A stretch of 64,000 nucleotides of DNA from CAWGOF01 sp963824225 (GCA_963824225.1 CAWGOF010000003.1:1364001-1428000); one strand, 5' to 3'. Positions 1-9,321 are shown, numbered from the stretch's first letter. Made by a program: numbers and translations. The notes: generated from the sequence alone by a model not told the origin.

Positions 1-22
1 TCCGCGATTCCCCGACTCCCGT

Positions 23-1804
23 CTATTGCAGATCGCGAATCCACGCCTCGAGGCGCGGGTCGATGGCCACGCCGAGCGCGGTCAGCTCGCGGTAGGTCTC
101 GAGCGCCTCGGCTCGACGCCCGAGGCGCAGGCGCGTTCCGAGGAGATTGTTCGCCGCCTGAGGCTCGGTCGGCGCGAGGCGGTGCGCCTCGGCGAAGGCA
201 CGCTCGGCCTGTTCCAGGCGGTCCTGCTTGAACGCCATCACGCCGAGGTCGAGCCAGGCCTCGGCGAGTCCGGGGGCGAGGCGGAGCGCCTCGCCCACCG
301 ACGCTTCCGCATCCGCGGCTCGCCCGGATGCCTGGAGCGTCTTCGCCAGATCGAGGTGTCCCAACGGATTCTTCGGCTCGAGCTCGATCGATCTCCGGTA
401 CGCGGCCACGGAGCCATCGAGACGCTTGGCGATGCGCAGCGCCGCGCCGCGGTCGGACCAGCTCATCGCCAGCTGATGGCGGCTGAGGCTCGATTGCGCG
501 ACCGGCACGTAGGCCAAGGACGCCACGGCGACGAGCGCCACGATCGTCCAAGTCCACGGCGAGCGGCGGCCGTTCCACAGCGCGACGACGCCGAAGCCGC
601 CGATCGCGAGGAGCGCCGGCATCGCCGGGAGCCGATACCGAGCCGACACGAAGAACGCGAGCAGCAGCACGAGCTGCGTCAGGAGCAGAAGCAGGACCGG
701 CGCTTCCGCGCGCCGATCGACGACCGATCGTCGACGGCCCGGGCGCAGCGCCGCGAGTGCCAGGACGATGCCGAACGGCAGCGGTGCGAGAAACCGTGCC
801 GGATTGTCGTCGAGGCGGAGGTTGTACTCGAGCGGCTGCTCCTCGCTCGCCAGCGCCAGCAGAAGCTTCCGGCCGACGAGCGCCGCCGCGTGCGCGGGAT
901 CGGAGGCCAGAAAGTCGAGCCCCTTGCGGAACCAGAACGACGACACCTGGGCATCGCTCAGCGTCCGGCCCGATTCCGCTTCGGCACGCGCCTTCGACTC
1001 CTGGCGCTGCGTGGCAATGCGGCCGGTGAACCCGTCCGGAGCGGCGAAGACGCCGACGGCGTTCGCGTTGTTTCCCTGATAGAACGTGATCCCGCCGTTC
1101 GTCGACACGAGGACCCATTCGCCCGAGGCGACGCGGTTCCGCACCGTCACGGGGAGCACGACGGCGACGACCGCGAGCACGAAGGCGAGGGTCCGTGAGG
1201 CTCGCGAACGAGCGGATCGAGCGTGTTCGAGGACGATCCATCCTACGGCGAGTGGGGCGAGCACGAGGAACCCGGGGTTCGTCAGCCCGGCGAGCCCCAG
1301 CACGACACCCGGGATCGCCCACGGGACGTCGGTCGAGCCCGCGTCGGCAGCTTGCATGCGCTCGACGAGCAGCGCCACGAGCGCGACGGCGAGCATCGCG
1401 GGCAGGAGCTTCGTCTCGAAGAACGGGAAGGTCCCGTAGAACGTCGCCAGGAGTGCCGCGGCGATCCCCGCGCTCATCCCGTAGGCTCGCGCCGCGATGC
1501 GTGCCACGAGCAGCACGACGGCGATCCCGAGGATCGCCTGCATCGCAAACGCCGCGACGAGCGCGGGCCCGGTCGCGCGGAACAGCAGGCTCAGGATCCC
1601 GGGATAGAGCGGCGCCTGGTGGAACGCACCCGCGTCCGACGCGCCCCCCGAAGCCCACGTCGATGCCTGATCGAAATACATCCGCGCGTCGTGGATCGGG
1701 ATCTCGGCGAAGACATCGCCACGAAACGCCACGAGGTACGCGGCGCGCGATGCCACGGCGAGCGCCACGATGCCCAGAAGAATCCGACGCTCGGGGGCCG
1801 ACAT
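23..1804 (-). CDS. Family-39-type membrane glycosyltransferase with C-terminal TPR
   Basis: Likely inner-membrane glycosyltransferase of the ArnT/PMT superfamily, which transfers a sugar from a polyprenyl-phosphate donor on the periplasmic side. The product is 593 aa from the ATG lying one base after the TGA of the upstream gene; the frame stays open further upstream, but that part overlaps the neighbour and is not hydrophobic. About ten hydrophobic segments fill residues 8-430. The first periplasmic loop carries IHDARMYFDQ, where the family has its catalytic acidic residue. From about residue 440 the protein becomes soluble and shows TPR units (GHLDLAKTLQ, AWLDLGVMAF), a common extension in O-glycosylation enzymes. 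It is coupled to the similar gene upstream, so the two probably act together. Substrate unknown. Confidence 0.75.
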   Translation of the reverse strand: MSAPERRILLGIVALAVASRAAYLVAFRGDVFAEIPIHDARMYFDQASTWASGGASDAGAFHQAPLYPGILSLLFRATGPALVAAFAMQAILGIAVVLLVARIAARAYGMSAGIAAALLATFYGTFPFFETKLLPAMLAVALVALLVERMQAADAGSTDVPWAIPGVVLGLAGLTNPGFLVLAPLAVGWIVLEHARSARSRASRTLAFVLAVVAVVLPVTVRNRVASGEWVLVSTNGGITFYQGNNANAVGVFAAPDGFTGRIATQRQESKARAEAESGRTLSDAQVSSFWFRKGLDFLASDPAHAAALVGRKLLLALASEEQPLEYNLRLDDNPARFLAPLPFGIVLALAALRPGRRRSVVDRRAEAPVLLLLLTQLVLLLAFFVSARYRLPAMPALLAIGGFGVVALWNGRRSPWTWTIVALVAVASLAYVPVAQSSLSRHQLAMSWSDRGAALRIAKRLDGSVAAYRRSIELEPKNPLGHLDLAKTLQASGRAADAEASVGEALRLAPGLAEAWLDLGVMAFKQDRLEQAERAFAEAHRLAPTEPQAANNLLGTRLRLGRRAEALETYRELTALGVAIDPRLEAWIRDLQ

Positions 1805-1805
1805 G

Positions 1806-3515
1806 TCAGCGAAGGCGGTAGATCCGGAGCGAGTCTCCGGCACGGCCGACGACCGTGGCCCGTCGCGGGAGCTCGCGAATCCACGCCCCCGCCGATCGGT
1901 CGGGCGAGCCACGGTCGTCGTGCACGTACAATCCGTGGAGGAAGTTCTCGCTCACGGCCACCAGGCTCCCGCTCGGCGGAGGCAGGGCCGGCTCCTCGGG
2001 CCGGAAGTCCCGGACCCACACGATCTTCGTCCAGCGGATTCCGTACGCCCGGGGATCGCCCGTCCCGAAGTACGCGAGAGCGATCTCGGTCTCGCCGTGC
2101 CGGCTCATCCAGCGCTTCAAGCGGATCAGGTCCTGGCCCCAGTCGAGGTTCGAGTCGAGAAGGTACCGACCGCCTCCCGCGCGGCCGCCGGCGAAGACGT
2201 TGAAGTACGTCAGGTAGCGCGGCGTCGCGAAGGCGAACGATGCGGCGTACCCGGCGAGGAGCGCGCCCGCGATCCACCGGCGCCGGCGCGACTTTTCCAC
2301 GAGGGCCGCGAGCGACCCGCAGGCCACGAACAGGAACGGCTCGATCGGCGTCAGGTGCCGGTGCCCGAGGTTCAGCCCGCTCGTCATGCAAGACACCGCG
2401 TACACGACGACCGGGACGACGAGGCACGCAGCGGTGAACGCGCGCAGCCGCGCGTGCCTGAGACCGACGAGGAGCGCGAGCGCCGCGAGCGCGAGGAGCG
2501 CCGGTGGCGTCTTGAGGGCCAGCGCCTCCGGGAAGTACCAGGTCCAGCCCTCGTCCGACACCTCGCCGTTCAGGTACGACTCGGCCTTGGCATCCTGGAG
2601 GCTCGCGGTCAACCCGAAGAGATACGCCTCCGGGAGCAACCGATGCTCCCTCAGGAACGAGATCGCGCTCGGAATCCCGTGCCCCAGCCGCGCCCGCGCG
2701 TCCCACGGGACCGTGTACGTCGAGTCGGGGCTCGCGGCGTAGCGGAACTGGTACGTGGTCCAGATCGAGGCGACCGACAGCGCGGCGACGGCGACGAGCC
2801 CTCTCACGGCCGAACCGAAGACCCGCTTGCGCGTCGCGCCCTCGTGCGGGAACGCGACCTGGACCGCGGCGAGGACGAGGAGGATCGGCCCGAGAACGAG
2901 CGCCGAGAACTTCACGAGCAACGCGATCCCGGTCGCGACCCCCGCGCCGACTCCGTTCGTCAGAGACGGCGCCATCAGGTAGCGCCGGAACGCGGTGACG
3001 GACAGCACGAACCCGAGCGCGGCGGCCAGATCGGTCGTCACCAGGTGCGCGTGGGCCAGCATCGTCGGCGAGAGCGCGAAGAGGAACACCGAGACGAGCC
3101 CGCCGTTCGGGCCGAAGAGCGAGCGCGACCAGGCCCACACGAGGACGCCCAGGAGAACGCCGAGACCGAGGACCATCGCGCGCGCGGGCACGAGCAGGCG
3201 CATCGGATCGCGGCGCTCGACCGCCGAGCGTGGACCATTGAGCGTCTCGAACCCGAACGTCCACTGGTCGCCGCGCTTCCACGCGTCCGACGAGTAGTCC
3301 GGCAGCGCGAGGTGCTTCGCGTGGAGCGGGATCGCCGCCCACATCTTGAGCAGCGGAGGATGCTCGGGGTTCAGCCGGAAGTCGGCCCGATCGAGGATCG
3401 CCAGGCCGTCACCGACGTGCGGGGTCTCGTCGAACGTCGCCGAGTCCGAGCGCAGCGCCACTCCCCCCGCGAGGACGAAGGTCGTGAGCAGGACGAGGAG
3501 GGCGATCGACCTCAC
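1806..3515 (-). CDS. Family-39-type membrane glycosyltransferase
   Basis: A 569-aa polytopic membrane protein of the PMT_2/ArnT-like superfamily. An N-terminal membrane segment (residues 1-22) is followed by a loop containing DETPHVGDG and NPEHPPLLK, the hallmark first loop of this family in which the acidic pair is catalytic. Some ten further hydrophobic segments run to about residue 430. The C-terminal 130 residues form a soluble periplasmic domain (SNLDWGQDL, FGTGDPRAYG), also typical. The start ATG is followed directly by a good signal-anchor. It is the first gene of a two-gene unit with the TPR-bearing paralogue. The donor is probably a polyprenyl-phosphate sugar; the acceptor cannot be told. 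Confidence 0.8.
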   Translation of the reverse strand: MRSIALLVLLTTFVLAGGVALRSDSATFDETPHVGDGLAILDRADFRLNPEHPPLLKMWAAIPLHAKHLALPDYSSDAWKRGDQWTFGFETLNGPRSAVERRDPMRLLVPARAMVLGLGVLLGVLVWAWSRSLFGPNGGLVSVFLFALSPTMLAHAHLVTTDLAAALGFVLSVTAFRRYLMAPSLTNGVGAGVATGIALLVKFSALVLGPILLVLAAVQVAFPHEGATRKRVFGSAVRGLVAVAALSVASIWTTYQFRYAASPDSTYTVPWDARARLGHGIPSAISFLREHRLLPEAYLFGLTASLQDAKAESYLNGEVSDEGWTWYFPEALALKTPPALLALAALALLVGLRHARLRAFTAACLVVPVVVYAVSCMTSGLNLGHRHLTPIEPFLFVACGSLAALVEKSRRRRWIAGALLAGYAASFAFATPRYLTYFNVFAGGRAGGGRYLLDSNLDWGQDLIRLKRWMSRHGETEIALAYFGTGDPRAYGIRWTKIVWVRDFRPEEPALPPPSGSLVAVSENFLHGLYVHDDRGSPDRSAGAWIRELPRRATVVGRAGDSLRIYRLR

Positions 3516-3538
3516 GCCGCGCGATCATACCCCGGTGA

Positions 3539-3566
3539 GCTGCCGGGACCGGTGCGTCCCGGCAGC
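3539..3566. terminator. Perfect 10-bp hairpin, possible terminator
   Basis: GCTGCCGGGA (3539-3548) and TCCCGGCAGC (3557-3566) form a perfect 10-bp stem with an 8-base loop. It lies between the csbD stop (minus strand) and the start of the glycosyltransferase downstream on the same strand. No T-run follows on either strand, so it may be an intrinsic terminator without a U-tract, or an mRNA-stabilising hairpin. Confidence 0.45.
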
Positions 3567-3580
3567 CCGAACGGTCCAGC

Positions 3581-3811
3581 TCAGGGTTTCGTCTTGGCAG
3601 CTCCCATGTAGGCTTCTTCGGCCGCCGCGAATCGATCGAGCTCGGCCTCGGCCTTGTCGCGCGCGTAGCCGTAGTGCTTCTGCAGGGCTCCGAGGAGTCG
3701 GTCGGCCTTGCCGTCGATCTGGTCGAGATCGTCGTCGGTCAGCTTGCCCCACATCTCCTTGACGCGGCCCCGAAGCTGCTTCCAGTTCCCTTCAAGAACG
3801 TCGCGATTCAT
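3581..3811 (-). CDS. CsbD family stress protein
   Basis: A 76-aa hydrophilic protein with the CsbD signature: NRDVLEGNWKQLRG at the N-terminus, KEMWGKLTDDDL in the middle, and a helical tail (YARDKAEAELDRF). CsbD-like proteins are small helical proteins induced by general or envelope stress in many bacteria; their molecular role is unknown. The ATG at 3811 is chosen because GGAGG lies nine bases upstream and the family always begins just before the 'GNWKQ' motif; the 25 codons upstream are not conserved-looking. It appears monocistronic. Confidence 0.9.
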   Translation of the reverse strand: MNRDVLEGNWKQLRGRVKEMWGKLTDDDLDQIDGKADRLLGALQKHYGYARDKAEAELDRFAAAEEAYMGAAKTKP

Positions 3812-4004
3812 CTGGTCCTCCGTTACCGCGGCCGAAACGATCCTGGCCGCGCTCCCATGTGCAGCAACGGGCGTACCATCGCCCAACCACGCCGAATTCG
3901 GCTCGAACGGTCGCGTCTGTGGGAAACTCTTGGGGAAGATCTACAGCCGAGTTCCCGACTTACTCGCCCAAGGTGCAGCTCAGGGCTTGGCCGCCGGTGG
4001 CGAC

Positions 4005-4210
4005 TCAGCGACCGCGTAGGAAGCTTTCGATATCGACCGCCACACGCTCGGGCTGCTCCCAGTTCGGGCAGTGGCCGGTCTCCTCGTAGACGGTGCGTGC
4101 AGGAACAGGACCGGCGCCCCGTCCGGCTGGCCCCGCTCAGCCCAGCGGATCCGCACGGCCGGCGCGAGCCGCGCGTCGGCGAAGCGCGGATCTCCGGATT
4201 CATCCCCGCA
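4005..4210 (-). pseudogene. Alpha/beta-hydrolase remnant with internal deletion
   Basis: Two pieces of one hydrolase are joined. The upstream piece (about 4210-4105) reads like the N-terminus of an alpha/beta hydrolase: VRIRWAERGQPDGAPVLFLH, where an oxyanion-loop HG would follow. The next bases switch frame into a perfect C-terminus, VYEETGHCPNWEQPERV, containing the catalytic His and ending in a TGA at 4005. The roughly 200 residues with the nucleophile and acid are missing, and the junction is out of frame. This is a true deletion remnant, not an expressed enzyme. Assignment rests on motif recognition only. It lies just beyond the terminator of the neighbouring coiled-coil gene. Confidence 0.7.
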
Positions 4211-4221
4211 ACGGGTGCCAG

Positions 4222-4257
4222 AAAAAGAGAGCGCGGCCGGGTAGGCCGCGCTCTCTC
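4222..4257 (-). terminator. Rho-independent terminator
   Basis: On the minus strand a 12-bp GC-rich stem (GAGAGCGCGGCC paired with GGCCGCGCTCTC, loop TACCC) is followed by TTTTT. It sits 22 bases after the stop of the secreted coiled-coil gene and is the clearest intrinsic terminator in the window. Confidence 0.9.
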
Positions 4258-4279
4258 GGACCTGAAGCAGAGGCTCGAG

Positions 4280-5152
4280 CTAGTCTCCGTTCCCACCGCC
4301 CTGGTCGTTGCCTCCGGGACGGCCGTTCCAACCCGGCCGCCGGCCCTGAGGCGTGAGGAGCAGCTGCTTGATCTCTTCGAGCTGGTCCTGGACGTCGTCG
4401 AGCTGGTCCTGGACGTCGTCGAGCTGCTCCTGGATGTCTTCCTGGCCCGCGGCGAGCGCCGCGATCGCGGCCTTGATGTCGGCGTCGTGGTCGGCGAGCG
4501 CGTCGAGGATGTTCGCCTCGAGCGCGTCGAGCAAGGCCTCGATGTCGGCAAGCTCGCCGATCGCGTCCTCGATGTCGTTCACCGTCTGGAGCGTCGCGTT
4601 GATCTCGGCCGAGTCGATGTCGCCGTTGCACAGCAGGCTGTTCTCGTACGCGAACTGCGCGGCGATCGCCGCGTTGTTCGCCGTCTCGGCGACGGGGCAC
4701 ACGGTTACGTTGTCCTGGCTCGTGTCGCCTGACGTCGCGGCGTCGCAATCGCCCTGGGCCACGGCGGCGGCGGCCGCGAGGTCCTGCCACGTGTCGAGCT
4801 GTGCCTGCAACGCGGCGGCGGCGGTGCGGGCCGATCCGCACTCGGCGGAGTACACGGGATCGACTCGCGGCACGAGCACGCCGGCGCTCGCGACCCCGAG
4901 CGTGCCCTTCACGATCAGGGCACCCTCGTATGCGCGCGCGAGCACGTCGAGCTGAGTGGGCGTCATGACGTCGAGCGCTTGGCGTACGCGATCGGCGTGA
5001 ACGGCAACGTCGGCGCGGCCCGACGCTTCGAAGCGGTTCATCAGGTCGTAGAGCGCCTGACGTGTCTCCTCGGACCGATTGGCAGCCGAGGCGATCGACA
5101 CGAACCCGGCCACCAGCACGAGCGCCAGCGCCACGGACACAGTCCTCTTCAT
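4280..5152 (-). CDS. Secreted alanine-rich protein with C-terminal coiled coil
   Basis: A 290-aa exported protein of unknown function. The ATG at 5152 is preceded by GGGAGGAG and starts a classical signal peptide (MKRTVSVALALVLVAGFVS, cleavage near ASA-AN). The mature part is Ala/Asp-rich and contains five or so Cys residues. Residues about 190-275 form a strong heptad coiled coil with near-identical repeats (EQLDDVQDQLDDVQDQL). The tail is Gly/Asn/Pro-rich (RRPGWNGRPGGN), probably disordered. The gene stands alone with its own terminator. I recognise no named domain; a structural or adhesion-type surface protein is only a guess. Confidence 0.75.
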   Translation of the reverse strand: MKRTVSVALALVLVAGFVSIASAANRSEETRQALYDLMNRFEASGRADVAVHADRVRQALDVMTPTQLDVLARAYEGALIVKGTLGVASAGVLVPRVDPVYSAECGSARTAAAALQAQLDTWQDLAAAAAVAQGDCDAATSGDTSQDNVTVCPVAETANNAAIAAQFAYENSLLCNGDIDSAEINATLQTVNDIEDAIGELADIEALLDALEANILDALADHDADIKAAIAALAAGQEDIQEQLDDVQDQLDDVQDQLEEIKQLLLTPQGRRPGWNGRPGGNDQGGGNGD

Positions 5153-5356
5153 CGATTCTCCTCCCGACCTCGAGTCGCAAGAGGTCGCAGTGTTGTTTTT
5201 CGATCCCGCCATGACCGTGCCCCACCCCGGCGAGACTCGGACTTAGACTACGCCGAACATTTCCGTGGCGCCACACGGAGATATCCGGTGTCGGGGCCCG
5301 GTAATCACCTGAGACCGGTGGCACGCGTTGCGCCCCCCCGTTAACCTGCTTGGGAC

Positions 5357-8206
5357 ATGGTGTCGAGACAGGCGGACGCGCCGGGGCGATCGGTCCCTCT
5401 ACCGCTGAGCCTCTTCGTGTTGTTCGGGGGGCTGATCTCGTTCCTCGGCTGGCGGACGGACCTTCCGGTCCTGACCGACTGGGTCGGGAACGGCATCTCG
5501 ATCCAGCCGAATGCGACGGTTGCGGTCACGCTGACCGGGCTCGCGCTGCTCCTCGCGCGCTGGGGCTATCCGCGAATCGTGGCGACGCTGGGGATCCTCG
5601 TTGGCCTGATCGGCGTTACCACCCTGCTGCAGTTCATCACGGGCCTCAACCTCGAGCGCTTGAACACCCTGCTGATGTTCGGCCGAACCTGGGGCCGCGT
5701 CGGCGTCGTGTACCCGGGTCGCATGGGCCCTCCCGGCGCCACGTGCTGGACGTTGATCGGCTTGGGGCTCGTGGCCTCGACGCATCCCCGCTTCCGGCGC
5801 TACGTTCCGACGGTCGGCCTCCTGACCCTCGGCATCGCCACGCTCTCGATCGCCGGTTATGTCTTCGGCGCCGATCTGCTGTACACGCTGCCCTACAGCA
5901 CGATCATCGCCCTCCAGACCGCCGTGCTCATCGCCGCGGCCGCGGCGGGCCTCATCGCCTCGGCTCCGGAGCGCGCGCCGATGCGCTGGCTGATCGATTC
6001 TGGCGCCACGGGCGTCGTCGCTCGCCGTGCCGTTCCGTTCCTGTTCGCTGTGCCGTTCGCCGTGGGCTGGCTGCGCCTGCGGGGCGAGTCGGCCGGCGTC
6101 TACGACGCGCGCTTCGGCGTCGCGATCTTCGTCCTCGCGCTGATCGTCCTGTTGTTCATGGTGCTGTGGTGGAGCCTGAGCACGATCGCGCGGCACGAGT
6201 CCGCGGTCCGCGAGAGCGAGCGCCGCTTGACCGATGCGCTCGAGAGCCTCACCGATGGCTTCGTCACGTTCGACCGACACTGGCAGTTCCGCTTCGTCAA
6301 CCAGGAGGCGGCGCGCTTGTTGCGTCGGACGCGCGCGGAGCTCGTCGGACGCAACCTCTGGGACCTGTTCCCGGAGTGGATCGAGAGCACGACGTACCGC
6401 GAGCTTCAACGGACCGCGGCCGAGCGCCTGAGCGTCGACTACGAGGATTTCAACCCCGAGCTCAAGCGCTGGTTCGCGAACAAGGCGTATCCCACGCCCG
6501 ACGACGGTGTCGCGGTCTACTTCCAGGACGTCACCGAGCGCAAGCAGATCAAGCAGCTGCTCGAGGCCGACATCGCCGCGATCCGGCGGTTGCAGGCGCT
6601 GAGCACCCAGCTCGTGCGTGCGGGCGAGCTGCGGCCGCTCCTGCAGGAGATCGTCGCCACGGCCGCCGAGCTGACGGGCACCGACAAGGGCAACCTCCAG
6701 TTCTACGACGCCGAGACGGGACGGCTGCGCCTCGCCGTGCACCAGGGTCTCGGGCCGCGATTCGTCGAGCAGTTCGCCGAGGACGGGTGGACCGAGGGCT
6801 GCTCGAAGGCCGCCAAGCGAATCGAGCGCGTGATCGTCGAGGACGTCGCCTCCTTGGTCGAGGGCCGCGGCAGCGTGGAGCAGCGCGTGCTCCTCGAGGA
6901 CGGGATCCGGGCGTTCCAGTCCACGCCGCTCGTGAGCCGCGACGGCCGGCTCCTGGGCATGCTGAACAACCATTACCGCGTGCCGACGCGCCCCGACGAC
7001 CGGGCGCTGCGCCTGCTCGACGTCCTGGCGCGCATGGCGGCGGACCTGATCGAGCGCCATCAGGCCGAGGAGGCGCGGGCCGACGCCGCGCGACGGAAGG
7101 ACGAGTTCCTGGCCACGCTGGCCCACGAGCTGCGGAACCCGCTGGCTCCGGTGACGAACGCGCTCGAGCTCATGCGCCGAGCCCACGGCGACCCCGTGGT
7201 GATCGAGCAGGCGCGGGGCACGATGGAGCGGCAGGTGGCGCAGATGGTGCGGTTGATCGACGACCTGCTCGACGTCAACCGCATCACGCGGAACAAGCTC
7301 GAGCTCGATCGCCAGCGCGTGGAGCTCGCGTCGGTGATCCACCATGCGGTCGAGACGACGCGGCCGCTCTACGAGAGCGCGCACCACGCCCTCGAGCTGC
7401 TCTTGCCGCCCGAGCCGATCTACGTCGACGCGGACCCGATGCGCCTGGCGCAGGTGTTCAGCAACCTGTTGACGAACGCCGGGAAGTACACGAAGCCCGG
7501 AGGCCGCATCGTCCTGTACGCCGAGCGTGGGGAGACCGAGGTCGCCGTCGGCGTGAAGGACGATGGCGTGGGCATCCCGCGCGACATGCTGCGCAAGGTG
7601 TTCGAGATGTTCACCCAGGTCGACCGGTCGCTCGAGCGGTCGGAGGGCGGGTTGGGGATCGGCCTGGCCCTGGTGCGGCGCCTCGTCGAGCTGCACGGAG
7701 GCTCCGTGACCGCATCGAGCCCCGGACCGGGACGGGGAAGCGAGTTCGTCGTGCGCCTGCCGATCGCCGAGCCCGCACCGGACGTTCAGCCGCTCGAGCG
7801 TCCCGTCCTCGACCTCGTCGCGGCGCCGCCGCGCCGCATCCTGGTCGTCGACGACAACCTCGATTCGGCGACGAGCCTCGCCACGCTGCTCCAGCACCTC
7901 GGCCACGATACGAGCACGGCCCACGACGGCGTCGCGGCGCTCGAGGAAGCCGCGCGCTCGCGGCCGGAAGTCATCCTGCTCGACATCGGTCTACCGAAGC
8001 GCAACGGCTACGACACGTGCCGCGCGATCCGCGGCGAGACGTGGGGCAAGGACGTCTTGCTGGTCGCGCTCACCGGCTGGGGCCAGGCGGAGGACCGGCG
8101 CAAGTCGGCCGACGCCGGGTTCGATCGCCACATGGTGAAGCCGGTGGACCACGCGGCGCTCGTGGAGCTCCTGACCGCGCTGCCCCGTTCCGTCGCGCGG
8201 AGCTGA
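5357..8206 (+). CDS. Hybrid sensor histidine kinase (membrane-PAS-GAF-HisKA-HATPase-REC)
   Basis: A 949-aa hybrid two-component kinase. Residues 1-275 contain about eight membrane segments (MASE-like sensor), then a PAS domain (about 288-400, LTDGFVTFDRHWQFRFVNQEA), a GAF domain (about 415-560, TDKGNLQFYD), HisKA with the phospho-acceptor His590 in AHELRNPLAP, HATPase with N box FSNLLTNAGKYT and G boxes DDGVGIP and GGLGIGLALV, and a receiver with Asp876 in LLDIGLPKRNGY. All catalytic motifs are intact. The ATG at 5357 begins the hydrophobic region; an alternative frame opening at 5350 is a shadow. No separate response regulator is adjacent, so output likely passes through the fused receiver to a partner elsewhere. 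Confidence 0.93.
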   Translation: MVSRQADAPGRSVPLPLSLFVLFGGLISFLGWRTDLPVLTDWVGNGISIQPNATVAVTLTGLALLLARWGYPRIVATLGILVGLIGVTTLLQFITGLNLERLNTLLMFGRTWGRVGVVYPGRMGPPGATCWTLIGLGLVASTHPRFRRYVPTVGLLTLGIATLSIAGYVFGADLLYTLPYSTIIALQTAVLIAAAAAGLIASAPERAPMRWLIDSGATGVVARRAVPFLFAVPFAVGWLRLRGESAGVYDARFGVAIFVLALIVLLFMVLWWSLSTIARHESAVRESERRLTDALESLTDGFVTFDRHWQFRFVNQEAARLLRRTRAELVGRNLWDLFPEWIESTTYRELQRTAAERLSVDYEDFNPELKRWFANKAYPTPDDGVAVYFQDVTERKQIKQLLEADIAAIRRLQALSTQLVRAGELRPLLQEIVATAAELTGTDKGNLQFYDAETGRLRLAVHQGLGPRFVEQFAEDGWTEGCSKAAKRIERVIVEDVASLVEGRGSVEQRVLLEDGIRAFQSTPLVSRDGRLLGMLNNHYRVPTRPDDRALRLLDVLARMAADLIERHQAEEARADAARRKDEFLATLAHELRNPLAPVTNALELMRRAHGDPVVIEQARGTMERQVAQMVRLIDDLLDVNRITRNKLELDRQRVELASVIHHAVETTRPLYESAHHALELLLPPEPIYVDADPMRLAQVFSNLLTNAGKYTKPGGRIVLYAERGETEVAVGVKDDGVGIPRDMLRKVFEMFTQVDRSLERSEGGLGIGLALVRRLVELHGGSVTASSPGPGRGSEFVVRLPIAEPAPDVQPLERPVLDLVAAPPRRILVVDDNLDSATSLATLLQHLGHDTSTAHDGVAALEEAARSRPEVILLDIGLPKRNGYDTCRAIRGETWGKDVLLVALTGWGQAEDRRKSADAGFDRHMVKPVDHAALVELLTALPRSVARS

Positions 8207-8210
8207 ACCG

Positions 8211-8819
8211 TCAGCGCGTCTGAGCGGCCGGTGGGCGCTCGAGGCGCAGCGCCAGGTGGCGCTTGACGTCCGGCCACTCGGAGGCCAGGACGCTGTAGAA
8301 CACCGTATCCCGCACCGAGCCGTCGCGCCGCGGATGGTGATGCCGGATCACGCCGTCCTTCTTCGCCCCGAGCGCCTCGATCGCGTGCTGGGACGCGAAG
8401 TTGAACCCATCGGTGCGCAAGCCGACGACCCGGCAGCCGAGGGCATCGAACGCGTGCGAGAACGCCAGGATCTTGCACGCCGTGTTGACGTGCGTCCGCT
8501 GCCAGCGCTTGGCGTACCAGGTGTACCCGATCTCGACGCGATCGATCTCGGCCACGACGTCGTGATACCGCGTGCTGCCGACGATCGTCCCCGTCGCCAG
8601 CTCGCGCACGGCCCACGGCAGCATGTGGCCGTCCCGCTGCCCGGCGAGGGCGGCCGCGATGTACGGCGCGACGCTCGCCGGATCCGGGACCGAGGTGAAC
8701 CACAGCTCCCACAGCCGACCGTCGGTCGCGGCGACGCTCAGCTCGCGCTCGTGCTCGGCGCGCAGCGGCTCGAGGCGGACGCCATGGCCCTCGAGGGTCC
8801 GGGGCTCGAGGCGGATCAA
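8211..8819 (-). CDS. GNAT-family N-acetyltransferase (RimJ/RimL-like)
   Basis: A 202-aa protein of the GNAT fold related to the RimJ/RimL group, which acetylates N-terminal or small-molecule amines with acetyl-CoA. Typical elements are LEGHGVRLEPLRAEH at the start, the central strand IVGSTRYHDV, IGYTWYAKRWQRTHVNTA (the acetyl-CoA loop region), and LRTDGFNFASQHAIEALGAKKDG near the end. The start is a TTG (8817-8819) overlapping the TGA of the upstream gene as TTGA, indicating translational coupling. It converges on the histidine kinase, with four bases between stop codons. Substrate cannot be told. Confidence 0.85.
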   Translation of the reverse strand: MIRLEPRTLEGHGVRLEPLRAEHERELSVAATDGRLWELWFTSVPDPASVAPYIAAALAGQRDGHMLPWAVRELATGTIVGSTRYHDVVAEIDRVEIGYTWYAKRWQRTHVNTACKILAFSHAFDALGCRVVGLRTDGFNFASQHAIEALGAKKDGVIRHHHPRRDGSVRDTVFYSVLASEWPDVKRHLALRLERPPAAQTR

Positions 8820-9217
8820 CGGGTCTCCGGCTCGTCGATGCCGAGAAACGCCAGCGCCTCGGCACGCGTGCGAAACACGCCGACCTGCTTCGTGCTGCGG
8901 GGATCGAGCTCGCGGTGCGTCTGGTACATGCGTCCGAGCCCGAACGCGACGTCGGTCGGCGCGACCACGGCGAGGCGCGAAGCGCGGCTACGCGTATCCA
9001 TTCCGGCCGACAGGCGCGCGAGATCCTGAACGCGATCGACGGACGGCAGCGCGATGTGCTCGACCCCGGTCATGTCCACCAGCTCGTCGAAGCCTTCCAC
9101 GTCCGCGCGCGACCAGACCTCGCGCTGATACGCGAAGACCTCCTCGTCCGTGACCGTTCCGTGTCCGTGGACGAGGACGAGCCGTCGCGCGTGATCGATC
9201 CGGTAGTCGATCGGCAT
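8816..9217 (-). CDS. SpoIIAA/STAS-like small protein
   Basis: A 133-aa soluble protein beginning MPIDYRIDHARRLVLVHGHG, with alternating strands and helices resembling the SpoIIAA-like (STAS-related) family seen in environmental bacteria. YQREVWSRADVEGFDELVDM and the final FRTRAEALAFLGI match the usual layout. Its role is unknown; related domains bind lipids or small ligands. I choose the ATG at 9217; the upstream extension to 9298 lacks similarity to the fold. It overlaps the downstream acetyltransferase by four bases. Confidence 0.6.
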   Translation of the reverse strand: MPIDYRIDHARRLVLVHGHGTVTDEEVFAYQREVWSRADVEGFDELVDMTGVEHIALPSVDRVQDLARLSAGMDTRSRASRLAVVAPTDVAFGLGRMYQTHRELDPRSTKQVGVFRTRAEALAFLGIDEPETR

Positions 9218-9321
9218 GTCGCCTCGGGTCTCGAGGGCGTCCAGTATATGCCCGCGGAGGATGGACTCGAAGCATCGACCGGCGTATCCTGCGGCCATCG
9301 TCCAATCTGGGGAGGCTCGAT

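Noticed and set aside
26..1198. Long plus-strand open frame opposite the first glycosyltransferase
   Set aside because: Arg/Glu-rich antisense shadow typical of high-GC coding DNA; no domain, no ribosome site.
4222..4257. Terminator hairpin considered as a transposon end
   Set aside because: Only one copy, followed by a T-run just after a gene stop, as for an intrinsic terminator.
5260..5340. Short palindromes in the divergent region before the histidine kinase
   Set aside because: Brief GC-rich matches expected by chance at this composition.
5399..7924. 841-codon minus-strand frame opposite the histidine kinase
   Set aside because: The plus-strand frame has full kinase motifs; the antisense product is low-complexity.
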